This document shows positions 34,074 to 44,257 of a stretch of DNA of 64,000 nucleotides, piece after piece; position 1 is the stretch's first letter, and every line of letters starts with the position of its first letter. A program made the position numbers and the translations under genes. Source of the stretch: Novosphingobium sp. FSW06-99 (GTDB lineage Bacteria > Pseudomonadota > Alphaproteobacteria > Sphingomonadales > Sphingomonadaceae); the NCBI RefSeq assembly GCF_001519065.1, contig NZ_KQ954254.1, positions 376,895-440,894 on the forward strand. The letters are read 5' to 3'. The notes below the pieces were generated by a model that worked only from the letters and a program-made list of their open reading frames with translations, made no database searches and had not been told where the DNA came from.

Positions 34074-35475
34074 GAGCGGCAATTCCGGTTCCAATCAGAT
34101 GTGGGGCGGCAGGTTCGCGGCGGGGCCTTCGGCAATCATGCGCGAGATAAATGCCTCGATCCCGTTCGACAAGGCGCTGTGGGGGCAGGACATCGCCGCG
34201 TCAAAGGCGCATGTGGCGATGCTGGGCGCGCAAGGCATCGTTTCGGCGGCCGATGCGGCGACGATTGCCGCAGGGCTGGACCAGGTCGCGGCGGAATATG
34301 CCGCCAGTGGCGTGCCCGAAAACTGGGATCTGGAAGACATCCACATGACCACCGAAAGCCGCCTGGCCGAGCTGATCGGGCCGGTGGCGGGGCGGTTGCA
34401 CACTGCGCGCAGCCGCAACGATCAGGTGGCCACCGATTTCCGGCTGTGGGTGCGTGATGCCATCGATCAGGCCGATGCCGGATTGCATGCGCTGCAAGTG
34501 GCGCTGGTGACTCGCGCGGGCGAACATGCCGCCTCGATCATGCCGGGCTTTACCCATCTGCAGACCGCGCAGCCGGTGACGCTGGGGCATCACTTGCTGG
34601 CCTATTACGAGATGATCCGGCGCGACCGGTCGCGGCTGGCCGATGCGCGGGTGCGGATGAACGAATGTCCGCTGGGCGCCGCCGCGCTGGCAGGCACCGG
34701 CTTTCCGATCGACCGGCAGGCCACGGCGGCGGCGCTCGGGTTCGACCGGCCCACCGCCAACAGCCTCGATTCGGTGTCGGACCGCGATTTCGCGCTCGAT
34801 TTCCTGATGGCGGCGGCGCAGATTTCGCTGCACCTGTCGCGGCTGGCCGAAGAATTCATCATCTGGGCCAGCCAGCCCTTCGGGTTTGTCGTGTTGCCCG
34901 ACAGCCTGTCGACCGGCAGTTCGATCATGCCGCAGAAAAAGAACCCCGATGCCGCCGAACTGGTGCGCGGCCATGCCGGGCGTATCGTCGGCAGCCTGAC
35001 CGCGCTGATGATCACCATGAAGGGCCTGCCGCTGGCCTATTCGAAGGACATGCAGGACGACAAGCCGCCGGTGTTCGAGGCGGCCTCGCTGCTGGCGCTG
35101 TCGGTCGCGGCGATGACCGGGATGGTTGCCGAAGCCAAATTCCGCGAACCGCGCATGCGCGCGGCGGCCGAACTGGGCTATGCCACCGCCACCGATCTGG
35201 CCGACTGGCTGGTGCGTCAGGCCGATATCCCGTTTCGCGAGGCGCATCACATCACCGGCAGCGCGGTGCGGCTGGCCGAAAGCCGGGGCGTCGCGCTCGA
35301 CCAGTTGCCGCTGGCCGACTTGCAGGCGATCGACCCGCGCGTGGACGAGCGGGTCTATGCCGCCCTGTCGGTCGAAGCCTCGGTGGCCGCGCGCGCCAGC
35401 CATGGCGGAACCGCGCCGTTGCAGGTACACCAGCGGGTGGCCGAGGCGCGTGCCGCGCTGGGGTTGGAGGACTGA
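34072..35475 (+). CDS. argH: Argininosuccinate lyase
   Basis: ArgH makes arginine and fumarate from argininosuccinate. The 467-residue protein opens with [10 protein letters not shown] and contains the fumarase/lyase signature [28 protein letters not shown] and [19 protein letters not shown]. The open frame continues 440 nt upstream but across the TlpA-like gene, so the start at 34072 is used. The next genes, a lipoprotein and lysA, follow directly, as is common in alphaproteobacteria. Confidence 0.97.
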   Translation: MSGNSGSNQMWGGRFAAGPSAIMREINASIPFDKALWGQDIAASKAHVAMLGAQGIVSAADAATIAAGLDQVAAEYAASGVPENWDLEDIHMTTESRLAELIGPVAGRLHTARSRNDQVATDFRLWVRDAIDQADAGLHALQVALVTRAGEHAASIMPGFTHLQTAQPVTLGHHLLAYYEMIRRDRSRLADARVRMNECPLGAAALAGTGFPIDRQATAAALGFDRPTANSLDSVSDRDFALDFLMAAAQISLHLSRLAEEFIIWASQPFGFVVLPDSLSTGSSIMPQKKNPDAAELVRGHAGRIVGSLTALMITMKGLPLAYSKDMQDDKPPVFEAASLLALSVAAMTGMVAEAKFREPRMRAAAELGYATATDLADWLVRQADIPFREAHHITGSAVRLAESRGVALDQLPLADLQAIDPRVDERVYAALSVEASVAARASHGGTAPLQVHQRVAEARAALGLED

Positions 35476-35476
35476 C

Positions 35477-35728
35477 ATGCGTGTCCGCTCTACGCTGATT
35501 TTCGCTGGTCTGGCCGCGCTGGCGCTGGCCGGATGCGGCAATCGCCGCGTGCTCAAACCGCTGGCGGGCCATGCCTTGCCGCCGCCGTCCTATGGCAGCG
35601 GCTATCGCCCCAATGCCGACCAGTTGCTGAAAGAGCCAAGCCAGGCGCGGCCCGAACGCAATGTCGATGTGCGCGTCCGGTCCGAAGATCGCGCCGACGA
35701 CCCCTACGACCTGCCCCCCGAACACTGA
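35477..35728 (+). CDS. Small lipoprotein between argH and lysA
   Basis: The 83-residue product has a signal with lipobox LALAGC and a short Pro- and charge-rich mature part ending in PPEH. A small lipoprotein of this kind between argH and lysA is a recurring feature of alphaproteobacteria. Its role is unknown. It begins 1 nt after the argH stop, so it is co-translated. Confidence 0.85.
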   Translation: MRVRSTLIFAGLAALALAGCGNRRVLKPLAGHALPPPSYGSGYRPNADQLLKEPSQARPERNVDVRVRSEDRADDPYDLPPEH

Positions 35729-35746
35729 TCCGAAAGACTGCATCGC

Positions 35747-37006
35747 GTGGACCATTTCGACTATTCCGACGGCGTGCTCCACGCCGAAGCCGTGGCCTTG
35801 CCGCGCCTGGCCGAAGCCGTGGGCACCCCGGTCTATGTCTATGCGCGCGCCACGCTGACCCGCCATGCGCGCGTGTTTCGCGATGCGCTGGCGGTGCTGC
35901 CTTCGGTGCAGATCGCCTTTGCGGTGAAATCGAACCCCAATCTGGCCGTGCTCAAAGTGCTGGCCGCCGAAGGCTATGGCGCCGATGTGGTTTCGGTGGG
36001 CGAACTGGAACGGGCGCTGGCCGCAGGGATGCCGCCCGAACGGATCGTCTTTTCGGGCGTCGGCAAGACCCAGGCCGAACTGACCCGCGCGCTGGAAGTC
36101 GGGATCGGCCAGTTCAATCTGGAAAGCGCCGAAGAAGGCCTGGAATTGGCCGAAATCGCGCGGGCACTGGGCCGCACGGCGTCGTGCGCGCTGCGCGTCA
36201 ATCCCGATGTCGATGCCGGAACGCACGGCAAGATTTCCACCGGCAAGGCGGAAAACAAGTTTGGCGTGCCGTTTGACCGTGCCGCAGACATCTATGCCCG
36301 GCTGGCCGGCGAGCCCGGTCTGGCAATGCGCGGGCTGGCGCTGCATATCGGCAGTCAGTTGGCGCGGCTCGATCCGCTGGAGGCCGCCTTCACCAAAGTC
36401 GGCGGCCTGGTGCGCGCCATCCGTGCGGCGGGCCATGCGGTGACGCATATGGATCTGGGCGGCGGGGTCGGCGTGCCGTACAAGGCGGGCGAGGTGTTTC
36501 CGCAGCCGGCCGACTATGCCGCGATGGTGGCGCGGGTCACCGCCGACTGGGGCGTGACGCTGATGTTCGAGCCGGGCCGGGTGATCACCGGCAACACCGG
36601 GGTGCTGTTGACCCGGGTGATTCGTGTCAAGGACGGCGCCGGGCACCCGTGGGTGGTGGTCGATGCGGCAATGAACGATCTGGCGCGCCCGGCGATGTAT
36701 GACGCCTGGCACGATTTCGCCGCCGTGACGCCCGACGGCACGCGGATGACCGCCAATATCGTCGGGCCGATCTGCGAATCGAGCGACACATTTGCGATGG
36801 CGCGCGATATCGACACGGTGGCGCGCGGCGATCTGGCGGTGTTCCGCACCGCCGGGGCCTATGGCGCGACAATGGCCAGCACCTACAATTCGCGCGCCAT
36901 GGTGCCCGAAGTGATGGTCGATGGCGATCGCTGGGCGGTGGTTGCCGACCGGATTGCCCCGGCGACGATCCTGGCCGCCGAACGCGTGCCGGATTTTCTG
37001 GTGTGA
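35747..37006 (+). CDS. lysA: Diaminopimelate decarboxylase
   Basis: LysA makes lysine from meso-diaminopimelate using PLP. The 419-residue protein begins at a GTG and shows the PLP-binding Lys in IAFAVKSNPNLAVLK, the HIGSQ motif in ALHIGSQL, the glycine loop DLGGGVGVPY, and the C-terminal ICESSDTFA and AGAYGATMASTYNSR. The length matches the family. It overlaps the following siroheme-type gene by 4 nt. Confidence 0.97.
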   Translation: MDHFDYSDGVLHAEAVALPRLAEAVGTPVYVYARATLTRHARVFRDALAVLPSVQIAFAVKSNPNLAVLKVLAAEGYGADVVSVGELERALAAGMPPERIVFSGVGKTQAELTRALEVGIGQFNLESAEEGLELAEIARALGRTASCALRVNPDVDAGTHGKISTGKAENKFGVPFDRAADIYARLAGEPGLAMRGLALHIGSQLARLDPLEAAFTKVGGLVRAIRAAGHAVTHMDLGGGVGVPYKAGEVFPQPADYAAMVARVTADWGVTLMFEPGRVITGNTGVLLTRVIRVKDGAGHPWVVVDAAMNDLARPAMYDAWHDFAAVTPDGTRMTANIVGPICESSDTFAMARDIDTVARGDLAVFRTAGAYGATMASTYNSRAMVPEVMVDGDRWAVVADRIAPATILAAERVPDFLV

Positions 37007-37776
37007 CGCTGCCCGCGCTGCCGCTGTTCCACCGTCTGGCGGGGCAACCGGTGGTCGTGCTGGGGCTTGGCGAGGCCGCGACGGCCAAGCGCCGGCTGGT
37101 CGAGCGCGCGGGTGCACTGGTGATCGACGATCTGGCGCTGGGCATCGACCAGGGCGCGCGGATTGCGTTTGTCGCGCATGACGATGAAACCGCCCTGCAG
37201 GCCGATGCGCTGCGCGCGCGTTGCGCCGGGTTGCTGGTGAATGTCGTCGACCGGCCCGACTTGTGCGATTTCACCACCCCGTCGCTGGTCGATCGCGCGC
37301 CGGTGCTGATCGCGGTGGGCACCGCCGGGGCCAGCGCGGGGCTGGCCAAGGCGCTGCGGCTGCGGATCGACGCGCTGTTGCCGCAAGGGCTGGGTGCGCT
37401 GGCCGAGGCGCTTTATGCCGCGCGTGCGGCCTTGCGCGCGCGCTGGCCCGATGCGGCGCTGCGGCGGCGCGGGCTCGATGCCGCGCTGGCACCGGGCGGC
37501 ACGCTTGATCCCATGCGCGAACAGGCCGACGATGCCGTGGCGCGCTGGATCGACGGGGCCGCGCCCAATGCGACCGGGCGCCATGTCATCCACCTGACCA
37601 GTGCCGACCCCGAAGACCTGACATTGCGCCACGCGCGTCTGCTGGGCCACGCCGATGCGCTGATCATCGGCGCCGATGTACCACCCGCCATCCTGGCGCG
37701 CGCGCGCGCCGATGCCCTGCGGCTGGCACCGGGTGATCCGGAGCCCGACGGGATCGTCGTCGAGTTGCGGATTTAG
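37003..37776 (+). CDS. Siroheme synthase N-terminal domain family protein (precorrin-2 dehydrogenase-like)
   Basis: The 257-residue protein has an N-terminal NAD-binding domain (VVVLGLGEAATAKRRLVE, NVVDRPDLCDFTTPSLVDR) and a central dimerisation region like the CysG N-terminal half, with GTAGASAGLAKALRLRID. It would oxidise precorrin-2 and perhaps insert iron. The C-terminal 80 residues (HVIHLTSADPEDLTLRHAR) resemble the start of a methyltransferase domain cut short. GTG start, overlapping lysA. Confidence 0.82.
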   Translation: MTLPALPLFHRLAGQPVVVLGLGEAATAKRRLVERAGALVIDDLALGIDQGARIAFVAHDDETALQADALRARCAGLLVNVVDRPDLCDFTTPSLVDRAPVLIAVGTAGASAGLAKALRLRIDALLPQGLGALAEALYAARAALRARWPDAALRRRGLDAALAPGGTLDPMREQADDAVARWIDGAAPNATGRHVIHLTSADPEDLTLRHARLLGHADALIIGADVPPAILARARADALRLAPGDPEPDGIVVELRI

Positions 37777-38183
37777 GGTTTTTTTGGCGACAGCAGGAAA
37801 TTCATCCAGCAGCTTGCCACCGGGCGGGTGCGGTCGGATTGCCAGGCCTCGATCCGCACATTGGCGACACGGCGGCCCGCCCGCACCACTTCGCCCCGCG
37901 CATAGAGCCGTTCGGGAAGCCCTGCGCGCAAGTATTCGGTGCTGATGTTGATCGGCTTGATCCGCACAGCGACACCCTGGCGTTCGAGTTCGGCGCTCAG
38001 CGCGGCAAACGCCGCCATTTCCAGCACGCCGCCGATTGCTCCGCCGTGAAAGAACCCGGGACGGCCCATCGCGCGTGGCGAAAAATCGATCGCGATCACT
38101 GGGCTGCCGTCATCGGTTCCGGCCAGTTCCATGCCCATCGCGCGGGCATAAGGGGGCAGTTCGGTGCTCTTCATTTCACCCAC
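37773..38183 (-). CDS. PaaI-type hotdog thioesterase
   Basis: The 136-residue hotdog-fold protein has the family core SPRAMGRPGFFHGGAIGGVL with the HGG motif, and KPINISTEYLRAGLPE in the second half. It would hydrolyse aryl- or acyl-CoA thioesters. It follows a second PaaI-like gene with a 13-nt overlap, so the two may form a heteromeric unit. Its stop overlaps that of the convergent siroheme-type gene by 4 nt. Confidence 0.88.
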   Translation of the reverse strand: MGEMKSTELPPYARAMGMELAGTDDGSPVIAIDFSPRAMGRPGFFHGGAIGGVLEMAAFAALSAELERQGVAVRIKPINISTEYLRAGLPERLYARGEVVRAGRRVANVRIEAWQSDRTRPVASCWMNFLLSPKKP

Positions 38184-38659
38184 TCCTGCCCGTCGACCAG
38201 CATGAAGATGCCCGCCGCATGGGCGACCGGATCGGTGATGTCGCCGTCATGGGCAATCCCGCGCACAAACGCCATCGACCGGCGCACCTGATAGCATTCC
38301 GCGCGCGCGACGATCGATTTGCCCGGCGTTGCGGCGCGGGTGTAATCGATCCGCAAGTCCAGCGTCACTTGGGGGCTGAACCGGCCGACACGGGTCCACA
38401 CCGACATCGAGGTGGCGTTGTCGAGCAGGCTGATGATCGGACCCGAAGCCAGCACACCGGTATCGGGATCACCGACCAGATCTTCGCGCCAGTCGAACCC
38501 CAGTTCGATCCAGATATCGCCATGGTCGCGATATTGCATGCCGATGAAACCGCTGTGGCCATTGGCATTCATGTGCGCGGTCCAGTCGCGCGGATTGAAC
38601 CCGGCGGCGTTGATAAAACGGTCGAGCGGAGATTCTGGCGGGGATTGCGGATCATTCAT
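38171..38659 (-). CDS. PaaI-type hotdog thioesterase, second copy
   Basis: The 162-residue protein belongs to the hotdog thioesterases (SGPIISLLDNATSMSVWTRV, TLDLRIDYTRAATPGKSIV). Unlike its neighbour it lacks the HGG motif and has DNA in its place. The start at 38659 has AGGA 7 nt upstream; longer in-frame starts exist. It lies downstream of ruvX and probably closes the long minus-strand operon. Confidence 0.82.
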   Translation of the reverse strand: MNDPQSPPESPLDRFINAAGFNPRDWTAHMNANGHSGFIGMQYRDHGDIWIELGFDWREDLVGDPDTGVLASGPIISLLDNATSMSVWTRVGRFSPQVTLDLRIDYTRAATPGKSIVARAECYQVRRSMAFVRGIAHDGDITDPVAHAAGIFMLVDGQEWVK

Positions 38660-38698
38660 CGCATCGTCCTGCATGGGCCGGTTGCGCAATGCAACCCT

Positions 38699-39166
38699 TC
38701 AGAACGCCGCCCCGGCCAGCGCGTCGATCGCGCCTTGCAGGATCAGCGCGGCGGCATGGGCATCGATGCGTTCGGCGCGGCGTGCGCGGCTCATGTCCTG
38801 ATCGATCATCGCGCGGGTTGCGGCGACGGTCGACCAGCGTTCGTCCCACATCAGCGTCGGCAGGCCCAGATCGGCCAGATTGCGCGCCATGGCGCGCGCC
38901 GCCTGTGCGCGCGGGCTGTCGCTGCCATCCATGTTGAGCGGCAGGCCGATCACCAGCCCGCGCACGGCGCGCGCGGCGATCACCGCGGCAATCTCGGCCT
39001 TGTCGTCGCGGAACTTGCGCCGGATGATCGTCTTGGTCGGGCTGGCAAAGCGCCAGCCGGCATCGCACAGTGCCAGGCCGATCGTCTTGGTGCCGGGATC
39101 GAGCCCCATCAGCACGCCGCCTTCGGGCAATTCATCGCGGAACGGGCCGGTTGCCATGTGGATCAT
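38699..39166 (-). CDS. ruvX: Putative Holliday junction resolvase / pre-16S rRNA nuclease
   Basis: The 155-residue YqgF/RuvX protein has the RNase H-like opening [16 protein letters not shown] with the first catalytic Asp, [22 protein letters not shown] and the last Asp in [13 protein letters not shown]. The family processes pre-16S rRNA and may resolve DNA junctions. The ATG at 39166 overlaps the stop of the DUF3089 gene; an upstream in-frame start is less likely. Confidence 0.94.
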   Translation of the reverse strand: MIHMATGPFRDELPEGGVLMGLDPGTKTIGLALCDAGWRFASPTKTIIRRKFRDDKAEIAAVIAARAVRGLVIGLPLNMDGSDSPRAQAARAMARNLADLGLPTLMWDERWSTVAATRAMIDQDMSRARRAERIDAHAAALILQGAIDALAGAAF

Positions 39167-40281
39167 GATGCGTGGTGCTCCCGCCACCAGGTCGCCTCGC
39201 GCGTGGCCACATCGGCGCGCAAGGTGCGCCAGAACAGCGCGAAGTCATAGAATGTATAGTCGTTGCCGGGCAGGATGATATCGCCCAGCCGTGGTGGGCC
39301 GGTGACCAGCAGAATGCCGCGCGCAGGGTCGCAGCGCGCACCTTTGGAGGGCCACACGAGCGCGGGCAGGCGCAGTTCGTTGCCGGTGGCCAGGCTGCCC
39401 AGATTGGCGCTGTCGGGCGCATCGGCACTTTGCCCGCCGGTCAGCGGATTGGTGCACAGCGGCCGGTCGTCGGGATGGCGGCCATCGAGCGCGGGATAGT
39501 GCGAGGCCATGTTCAGGATCGCGCGCGGGTCGGCGGGATCGGCAAAGGTCATCCAGGCCATGATACAGCCGGTCTGGCCGGGGCGTGCGCAGGCGGCCAT
39601 GCCGGTGCGCGGCAGATCGTGCGTGGGCGATACCGGCCAGCCCGCCAGATAGGCCGCGACCACGCGTGGGGCCAGTGCGGTGCCGTGCACCATGTCGCGC
39701 AGCAGATGCAGACCGATCAGTGCACCCTGGCCGTCGCCGACCAGCACGATCGGCGCGCCGGGCGGGATCTGGCGCACAAACACGCCAAACGCGGCGCGCG
39801 CGTCGCCTTCGGCAATCGCCAGAGCGGCGGGCGATTCCGCGCGATCGACCAGCAACGTGCCGAGCGCTGCCTGGCGATAACGCGGCGCCCATATCCCCGC
39901 CTGATCGTTGAACACGCTGGCCATCGACCGCACGGCAAGATCGGCCCGCATGCGCGAATCGGCGTGATCGAGCGGCGCGTTCCAGTGGTTGCGACCCATG
40001 AAGGTGGTCGGATGCAGAAAGAACACATAGGCCCGGCCCGCCGTGCCGTGCCCCACGCCGGGGGGCAGATAGCGCGCCGGATCGCGGGGGAGATCGGGCC
40101 GCGCGATCCACATCGCGGGGGCGTCATAGGCATCGGGTGGCAGCGCGGGCAGCGTTTCGAATGCCACGCGCGGGGCCATCCGCCGGGCCTCCACCAATGG
40201 CCAGGTCAGGTGCCCGACGACCACCGCAATCACGGTCATGACGATCATCAGCAGGCCGAACCCGGCCACGGTGCGCGTCAC
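39163..40281 (-). CDS. DUF3089 alpha/beta-hydrolase-like protein
   Basis: The 372-residue protein begins with a hydrophobic anchor ([18 protein letters not shown]) and continues with a DUF3089 domain. The motif [16 protein letters not shown] stands where the nucleophile elbow G-x-S-x-G would be, but the serine is Asp-Gly (GDGQG), so catalysis is doubtful. [19 protein letters not shown] is typical of the family. A GTG at 40281 just after the AI-2E stop is used as start; the N-terminus is uncertain. Confidence 0.78.
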   Translation of the reverse strand: MTRTVAGFGLLMIVMTVIAVVVGHLTWPLVEARRMAPRVAFETLPALPPDAYDAPAMWIARPDLPRDPARYLPPGVGHGTAGRAYVFFLHPTTFMGRNHWNAPLDHADSRMRADLAVRSMASVFNDQAGIWAPRYRQAALGTLLVDRAESPAALAIAEGDARAAFGVFVRQIPPGAPIVLVGDGQGALIGLHLLRDMVHGTALAPRVVAAYLAGWPVSPTHDLPRTGMAACARPGQTGCIMAWMTFADPADPRAILNMASHYPALDGRHPDDRPLCTNPLTGGQSADAPDSANLGSLATGNELRLPALVWPSKGARCDPARGILLVTGPPRLGDIILPGNDYTFYDFALFWRTLRADVATREATWWREHHAS

Positions 40282-40285
40282 CGCC

Positions 40286-41383
40286 TCAATCCTCTCCGGA
40301 TCGGGGCGCGGCGGGGGCGTTGGCCAGATTGCGCCGCGCCTGACGTTCCAGCGCGATCTTGACCATGGCCACCAGCGGATCGGCAAGCATCAGGCCCAGC
40401 AGGCCGAACAGCACGCCAAAGATCAACTGCGCGCCCAGCACCAGCGCCGGGGCCAGATCGGCGGTGCGTTTGGCGACCATCGGGACGACCACGTTGCCAT
40501 CGACCAGTTGCACCAGCGCATAGACCACGATGCAATAGATCCCGCTGTGCGCCCCGGCCGAAAAGCCCACCAGGATCATCAGACTGCCCGAAATCGGCGC
40601 ACCGATATTGGGCAGAAACGCCAGCAGCCCGGTCAACAGGCCCAGCAGTGCGGCCATCGGCACCCCCCACGCCGACAGCAGCAGCCAGGTCGCCAGCCCT
40701 TCCGACGCCATGCCGATCAGCCGCCCGAACAGCAGCCGCCGCAACGAACGGCCCATCACTTGCGCGGTGCCGTGCCAGTCCTGACGGCTGCGCGCGGGCA
40801 GCAGCCAGGCCACCCCGCGCTGATAGAGATCGGGCTCAGCCGCGAAATAGATGCCCAGTATGACGATCAGAAAGGCCGTGGTGAACCCGCCCAGCAGCCC
40901 GCCCACCGCGCGCGTGAACTGGCCCATGCCACCGGCAAGCTGTTCGGCAACACGCCCGGTCAGCGCGGGAATATCGATCGTGCGCGACAGCAGGCCATGC
41001 GCGCGCGCCAGATCGCTCAATCGCTGTGCCTCGGTGCGGACCAGTTCGGGAAAGGCGGCGGCCTGCGCGGCGATCTGGTTGCCCGCAAACAGCACCAGCC
41101 ACACCAGAAAGGCGACCGCGCCCAGCAGCACCAGCGCGATGCGCAACCCGCGCGGCACAAACGGGATGACGCGCGCCAGCAGCCGTTGGCCGCCATCGAT
41201 CATCGCGGCAAACACGATCCCGCCAAAGATCACCATCAACGGCTGTGCCAGATAGACCGCCAGCATGACCAGCGCGGCAATGCCGATCCACACCAGTGCG
41301 CGCTTGGCCTCGGTCCGCACCAGACCGTCGCGGATATCGGTCGGGCCGGTCGCTTGCGGTTCTGCGGCGTCCAGCCCGTCCAT
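40286..41383 (-). CDS. AI-2E family transporter / permease
   Basis: The 365-residue membrane protein has about eight hydrophobic segments and the AI-2E permease C-terminal signature LLTGLLAFLPNIGAPISGS and VQLVDGNVVVPMVAKRT. Members export autoinducer-2 or unrelated small molecules; the substrate is not predictable. The start at 41383 shares one base with the lepB stop. A much longer open frame upstream belongs to another gene. Confidence 0.9.
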   Translation of the reverse strand: MDGLDAAEPQATGPTDIRDGLVRTEAKRALVWIGIAALVMLAVYLAQPLMVIFGGIVFAAMIDGGQRLLARVIPFVPRGLRIALVLLGAVAFLVWLVLFAGNQIAAQAAAFPELVRTEAQRLSDLARAHGLLSRTIDIPALTGRVAEQLAGGMGQFTRAVGGLLGGFTTAFLIVILGIYFAAEPDLYQRGVAWLLPARSRQDWHGTAQVMGRSLRRLLFGRLIGMASEGLATWLLLSAWGVPMAALLGLLTGLLAFLPNIGAPISGSLMILVGFSAGAHSGIYCIVVYALVQLVDGNVVVPMVAKRTADLAPALVLGAQLIFGVLFGLLGLMLADPLVAMVKIALERQARRNLANAPAAPRSGED

Positions 41384-42237
41384 CAATGCCTCTGTCCGAC
41401 AATCATCGGTCGCAATCTGGTCCATGCGCGCCCGGATCGCAAGGCATTCCACCAGCTTAGCGGATTCCACGTCTCGCTGCCGTCGAGCGAAAAGGTGATG
41501 AATTCGGCGCGCCCGCCGATGCTTGACAGCGGCACCGGGCCGCCCAGGCCGTTGCTTTCGATCGGTGCGCGGCTGTCGGCCGAATTGTCGCGGTTGTCCC
41601 CCATCAGAAAGACATGGCCGGCGGGCACACGGATTTCGGGATAGTGGTCGAGCGGTTCGTCGCGGTGGTCGATGATGCGATATGTCGCACCATTGGGCAT
41701 CGTCTCGCGATAAATCGGCAATTCGCAATAGCCCCGCCCGTCGGGCCCGCGAAAGCGCAGCCCCGGAAAATCGTCGGGGTCGCACGGCTGGTTTGCGTCG
41801 ATCGGCAGGATCAGCGGTGCCTGCGGCACTTGTGGCACGGGCTTGCCATTCAGCACGATCTGCCCGCCGACCACCGCGATGCGATCGCCCGGCAGGGCCA
41901 CCACCCGCTTGATATAATCCTCGTCGCGGTTGGGCGGCACGGCGATGACGATGTCGCCATATTCGGGCGTGGCCGGAAACAGCCGCACATGCGAACGCGG
42001 CAACACGTGGAACGAGGCTGATACCCACGACCAGCCATAAGGGTATTTCGACACCACCAGCCGGTCGCCCACCAGCAGGTTGGGCATCATCGAAATCGAC
42101 GGAATATAGAACGGTTTGGCCACCAGCGAATGAAACGTGATGACCGCGGCCAGCATCAGCACCAGCCCGCGCAGTTCAACCAGCCAGTCGGGGCCGGTCT
42201 GTTCGCGGGGGGTGGCGGGCGGGGTGGGGTCGGTCAT
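41383..42237 (-). CDS. lepB: Signal peptidase I
   Basis: LepB removes signal peptides at the outer face of the inner membrane. The 284-residue enzyme has one N-terminal membrane segment, the catalytic Ser in [14 protein letters not shown], the Lys in [14 protein letters not shown] and the box [13 protein letters not shown]. It overlaps acpS by 4 nt. The gene order acpS-lepB is common in alphaproteobacteria. Confidence 0.97.
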   Translation of the reverse strand: MTDPTPPATPREQTGPDWLVELRGLVLMLAAVITFHSLVAKPFYIPSISMMPNLLVGDRLVVSKYPYGWSWVSASFHVLPRSHVRLFPATPEYGDIVIAVPPNRDEDYIKRVVALPGDRIAVVGGQIVLNGKPVPQVPQAPLILPIDANQPCDPDDFPGLRFRGPDGRGYCELPIYRETMPNGATYRIIDHRDEPLDHYPEIRVPAGHVFLMGDNRDNSADSRAPIESNGLGGPVPLSSIGGRAEFITFSLDGSETWNPLSWWNALRSGRAWTRLRPMIVGQRH

Positions 42238-42647
42238 GCCGGGGTTGCGATCGCGCGTGCCTCGATCACCACAAAGGCCTGTGCCCAGGGGTGGTCGTCG
42301 GTCAGCGTCAGATGCACCACCGCTTCGTATCCGGGCGGGGTGATCGCCGCCAGCCGCGCGGCCGCGCCGCCGGTCAGCGCCAGCGTCGGCGCGCCGGACG
42401 GGGCGTTGATCACGCCGATATCCTTCATGAACACGCCCGCGCGAAACCCGGTGCCGACCGCTTTGGAATAGGCTTCCTTGGCGGCGAACCGCTTGGCCAG
42501 CGTGCCGGCGCGGGTGAGTGGGCGACGCGCGGCCTTTGCGCGTTCGGCAGCGGTGAACACCCGCGCTTCAAACCGTTCGCCAAACCGGTCGAGCGAGGCC
42601 TGGATCCGCTCGATGTTGCACAAGTCCGATCCCAGTCCGATGATCAC
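42234..42647 (-). CDS. acpS: Holo-acyl-carrier-protein synthase
   Basis: AcpS transfers phosphopantetheine from CoA to acyl carrier protein. The 137-residue protein starts with [14 protein letters not shown], containing the metal-binding Asp, and has the WxxKEA-like box in [16 protein letters not shown]. It overlaps both neighbours by 4 nt in the operon pyrE-pdxJ-acpS-lepB. Confidence 0.97.
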   Translation of the reverse strand: MIIGLGSDLCNIERIQASLDRFGERFEARVFTAAERAKAARRPLTRAGTLAKRFAAKEAYSKAVGTGFRAGVFMKDIGVINAPSGAPTLALTGGAAARLAAITPPGYEAVVHLTLTDDHPWAQAFVVIEARAIATPA

Positions 42648-43387
42648 CGCGCCAGATCCATCAGTTCGCGCATCCGCCGCACCGCATCGGCCAGCCCTGT
42701 AAAGATGGCCTCGCCGATCAGGTAATGCCCGATGTTGAGTTCGGCCAATTGCGGGATCGCCGCGATCGGCTGCACATTGTCATACGTCAGCCCGTGCCCG
42801 GCATGGGGCTCGATACCGTTGCGCGCGGCCAGCGCGGCCATGTCGGCAATCCGTTTCAATTCGACCGCGCGCGCTGCGCCGGTGGCATGGGCATATTCGC
42901 CGGTGTGCAGTTCGACCACCGGCGCGCCGAGCCGTATTGCCGCCTCGATCTGGCGCGCCTCGGGGGCGATGAACAGGCTGACGCGGATGCCCGCTTCGCC
43001 CAGCCGCGTGATGATCGGGGCCAGCCGGTTGTGTTGCCCGGCCGCATCGAGCCCGCCTTCGGTGGTGCGTTCCTCGCGCCGTTCGGGCACGATGCACGCG
43101 GCGTGGGGACGGTGCTTCAACGCAAAGGCGACCATTTCCTCGGTCGCCGCCATTTCGAAATTCAGCGGCAGATCGGTGGCGGCCTGGATGCGCGCAATAT
43201 CGTCGTCGCGGATATGGCGGCGATCTTCGCGCAAATGCGCGGTGATCCCGTCACCGCCGACGCTGGCGACGATTTCGGCCGCACGCACCGGATCGGGATG
43301 GTCGCCGCCGCGCGCGTTGCGCACGGTCGCGACATGGTCGATGTTGACCCCCAGCCGCAGCCGGGGCGGGCCGCCGGGCACGGTCAT
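42644..43387 (-). CDS. pdxJ: Pyridoxine 5'-phosphate synthase
   Basis: PdxJ condenses 3-amino-2-oxopropyl phosphate with deoxyxylulose phosphate to make vitamin B6. The 247-residue TIM-barrel protein carries [39 protein letters not shown] and [14 protein letters not shown]. It lies between pyrE and acpS and overlaps each by 4 nt. Confidence 0.98.
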   Translation of the reverse strand: MTVPGGPPRLRLGVNIDHVATVRNARGGDHPDPVRAAEIVASVGGDGITAHLREDRRHIRDDDIARIQAATDLPLNFEMAATEEMVAFALKHRPHAACIVPERREERTTEGGLDAAGQHNRLAPIITRLGEAGIRVSLFIAPEARQIEAAIRLGAPVVELHTGEYAHATGAARAVELKRIADMAALAARNGIEPHAGHGLTYDNVQPIAAIPQLAELNIGHYLIGEAIFTGLADAVRRMRELMDLAR

Positions 43388-43965
43388 GCGGCGCGGCTGC
43401 CCGGCTTGATCGCGGGCGTGGTGGCAAGCTCGGCCGGCACCTCTTCGGGGGCGTATGTCGGAAAGCTGAGCGTGATCAGGGGGTGGAACGGCACGCCCAG
43501 ATCGGCGCTGCCCGCCGAACGGTCGACCAGTGCGGCCGCCGCGATGACCACCCCGCCCGCGGCCTCGACCGCGCGAATCGCCTCGCGGCTCGACAGGCCG
43601 GTGGTCACCACGTCTTCGACCAGCAGCACGCGCTCGCCCGGTTGCAGGGCAAAGCCCCGGCGCAGTTCGAACGTGCCGGTCGGGCGCTCGACGAACATCG
43701 CCTCGACGCCCAGCGCGCGGCCCATTTCATGCCCGATGATCACCCCGCCCATCGCCGGCGAGACCACTTTCTGGATCTGCTGGCGCAATTCGCGCGGAAA
43801 CGAGGCGGCCAGTGCCGAGGCCAGCCGGGTGGCGCGCATCGGGTCCATCAACACGCGTGCGCATTGCAGGTAATGCGCGCTGTGGCGGCCCGAAGACAGC
43901 AGGAAATGCCCTTCGAGCAGGGCCCCGCTGGCGCGGAATTCGGAAAGGATTTCGCTGTCTTGCAT
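43384..43965 (-). CDS. pyrE: Orotate phosphoribosyltransferase
   Basis: PyrE joins orotate and PRPP in pyrimidine synthesis. The start at 43965 gives 193 residues; the upstream part of the open frame lacks a sensible start. The PRPP-binding motif is [18 protein letters not shown], and [15 protein letters not shown] and [18 protein letters not shown] are typical of the family. It heads a long chain of overlapping genes. Confidence 0.96.
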   Translation of the reverse strand: MQDSEILSEFRASGALLEGHFLLSSGRHSAHYLQCARVLMDPMRATRLASALAASFPRELRQQIQKVVSPAMGGVIIGHEMGRALGVEAMFVERPTGTFELRRGFALQPGERVLLVEDVVTTGLSSREAIRAVEAAGGVVIAAAALVDRSAGSADLGVPFHPLITLSFPTYAPEEVPAELATTPAIKPGSRAA

Positions 43966-43991
43966 GGGTATCCGGTCGCTGGTGGCAGTCT

Positions 43992-44007
43992 GCCCGCACG
44001 TGCGGGC
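43992..44007. repeat. Perfect 16-nt palindrome upstream of pyrE
   Basis: GCCCGCACGTGCGGGC is a perfect palindrome that lies 27 nt upstream of the pyrE start codon. It can form an 8-bp stem without loop in DNA or act as an operator. It lies in the 292-nt gap between pyrE and ctaC, which otherwise holds the ctaC promoter region. Confidence 0.5.
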
Positions 44008-44149
44008 GGGGTGCATTGCGGGCAAATGGCGCGAGCGCGCGGCGGGGGCAAGCCTTTTTAGCCAATTCGCGCAGGTTCGCGGCGGGGCCAGAGGGGCAGT
44101 TGTGGCGCAGTTGCGCGTCACAAGGGTGAAAAAATGCACCCGCGGGCGC

Positions 44150-44178
44150 TTGAGCCCCCTGTGAAACACGCATATAGC
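44150..44178 (+). promoter_or_regulatory. Predicted promoter of the cytochrome oxidase operon
   Basis: TTGAGC (44150-44155) and TATAGC (44173-44178) are 17 nt apart, giving a start near 44185 and a leader of about 70 nt before ctaC. A second AT-rich element, TATAAG, follows at about 44195. Confidence 0.45.
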
Positions 44179-44257
44179 GCCCAGCATAAACCTGTATAAG
44201 TTGGGTAGTGCCAGGTTGTGTTTGACCGGGCGCAAGAAGGGATCGGATCGTTCGACG

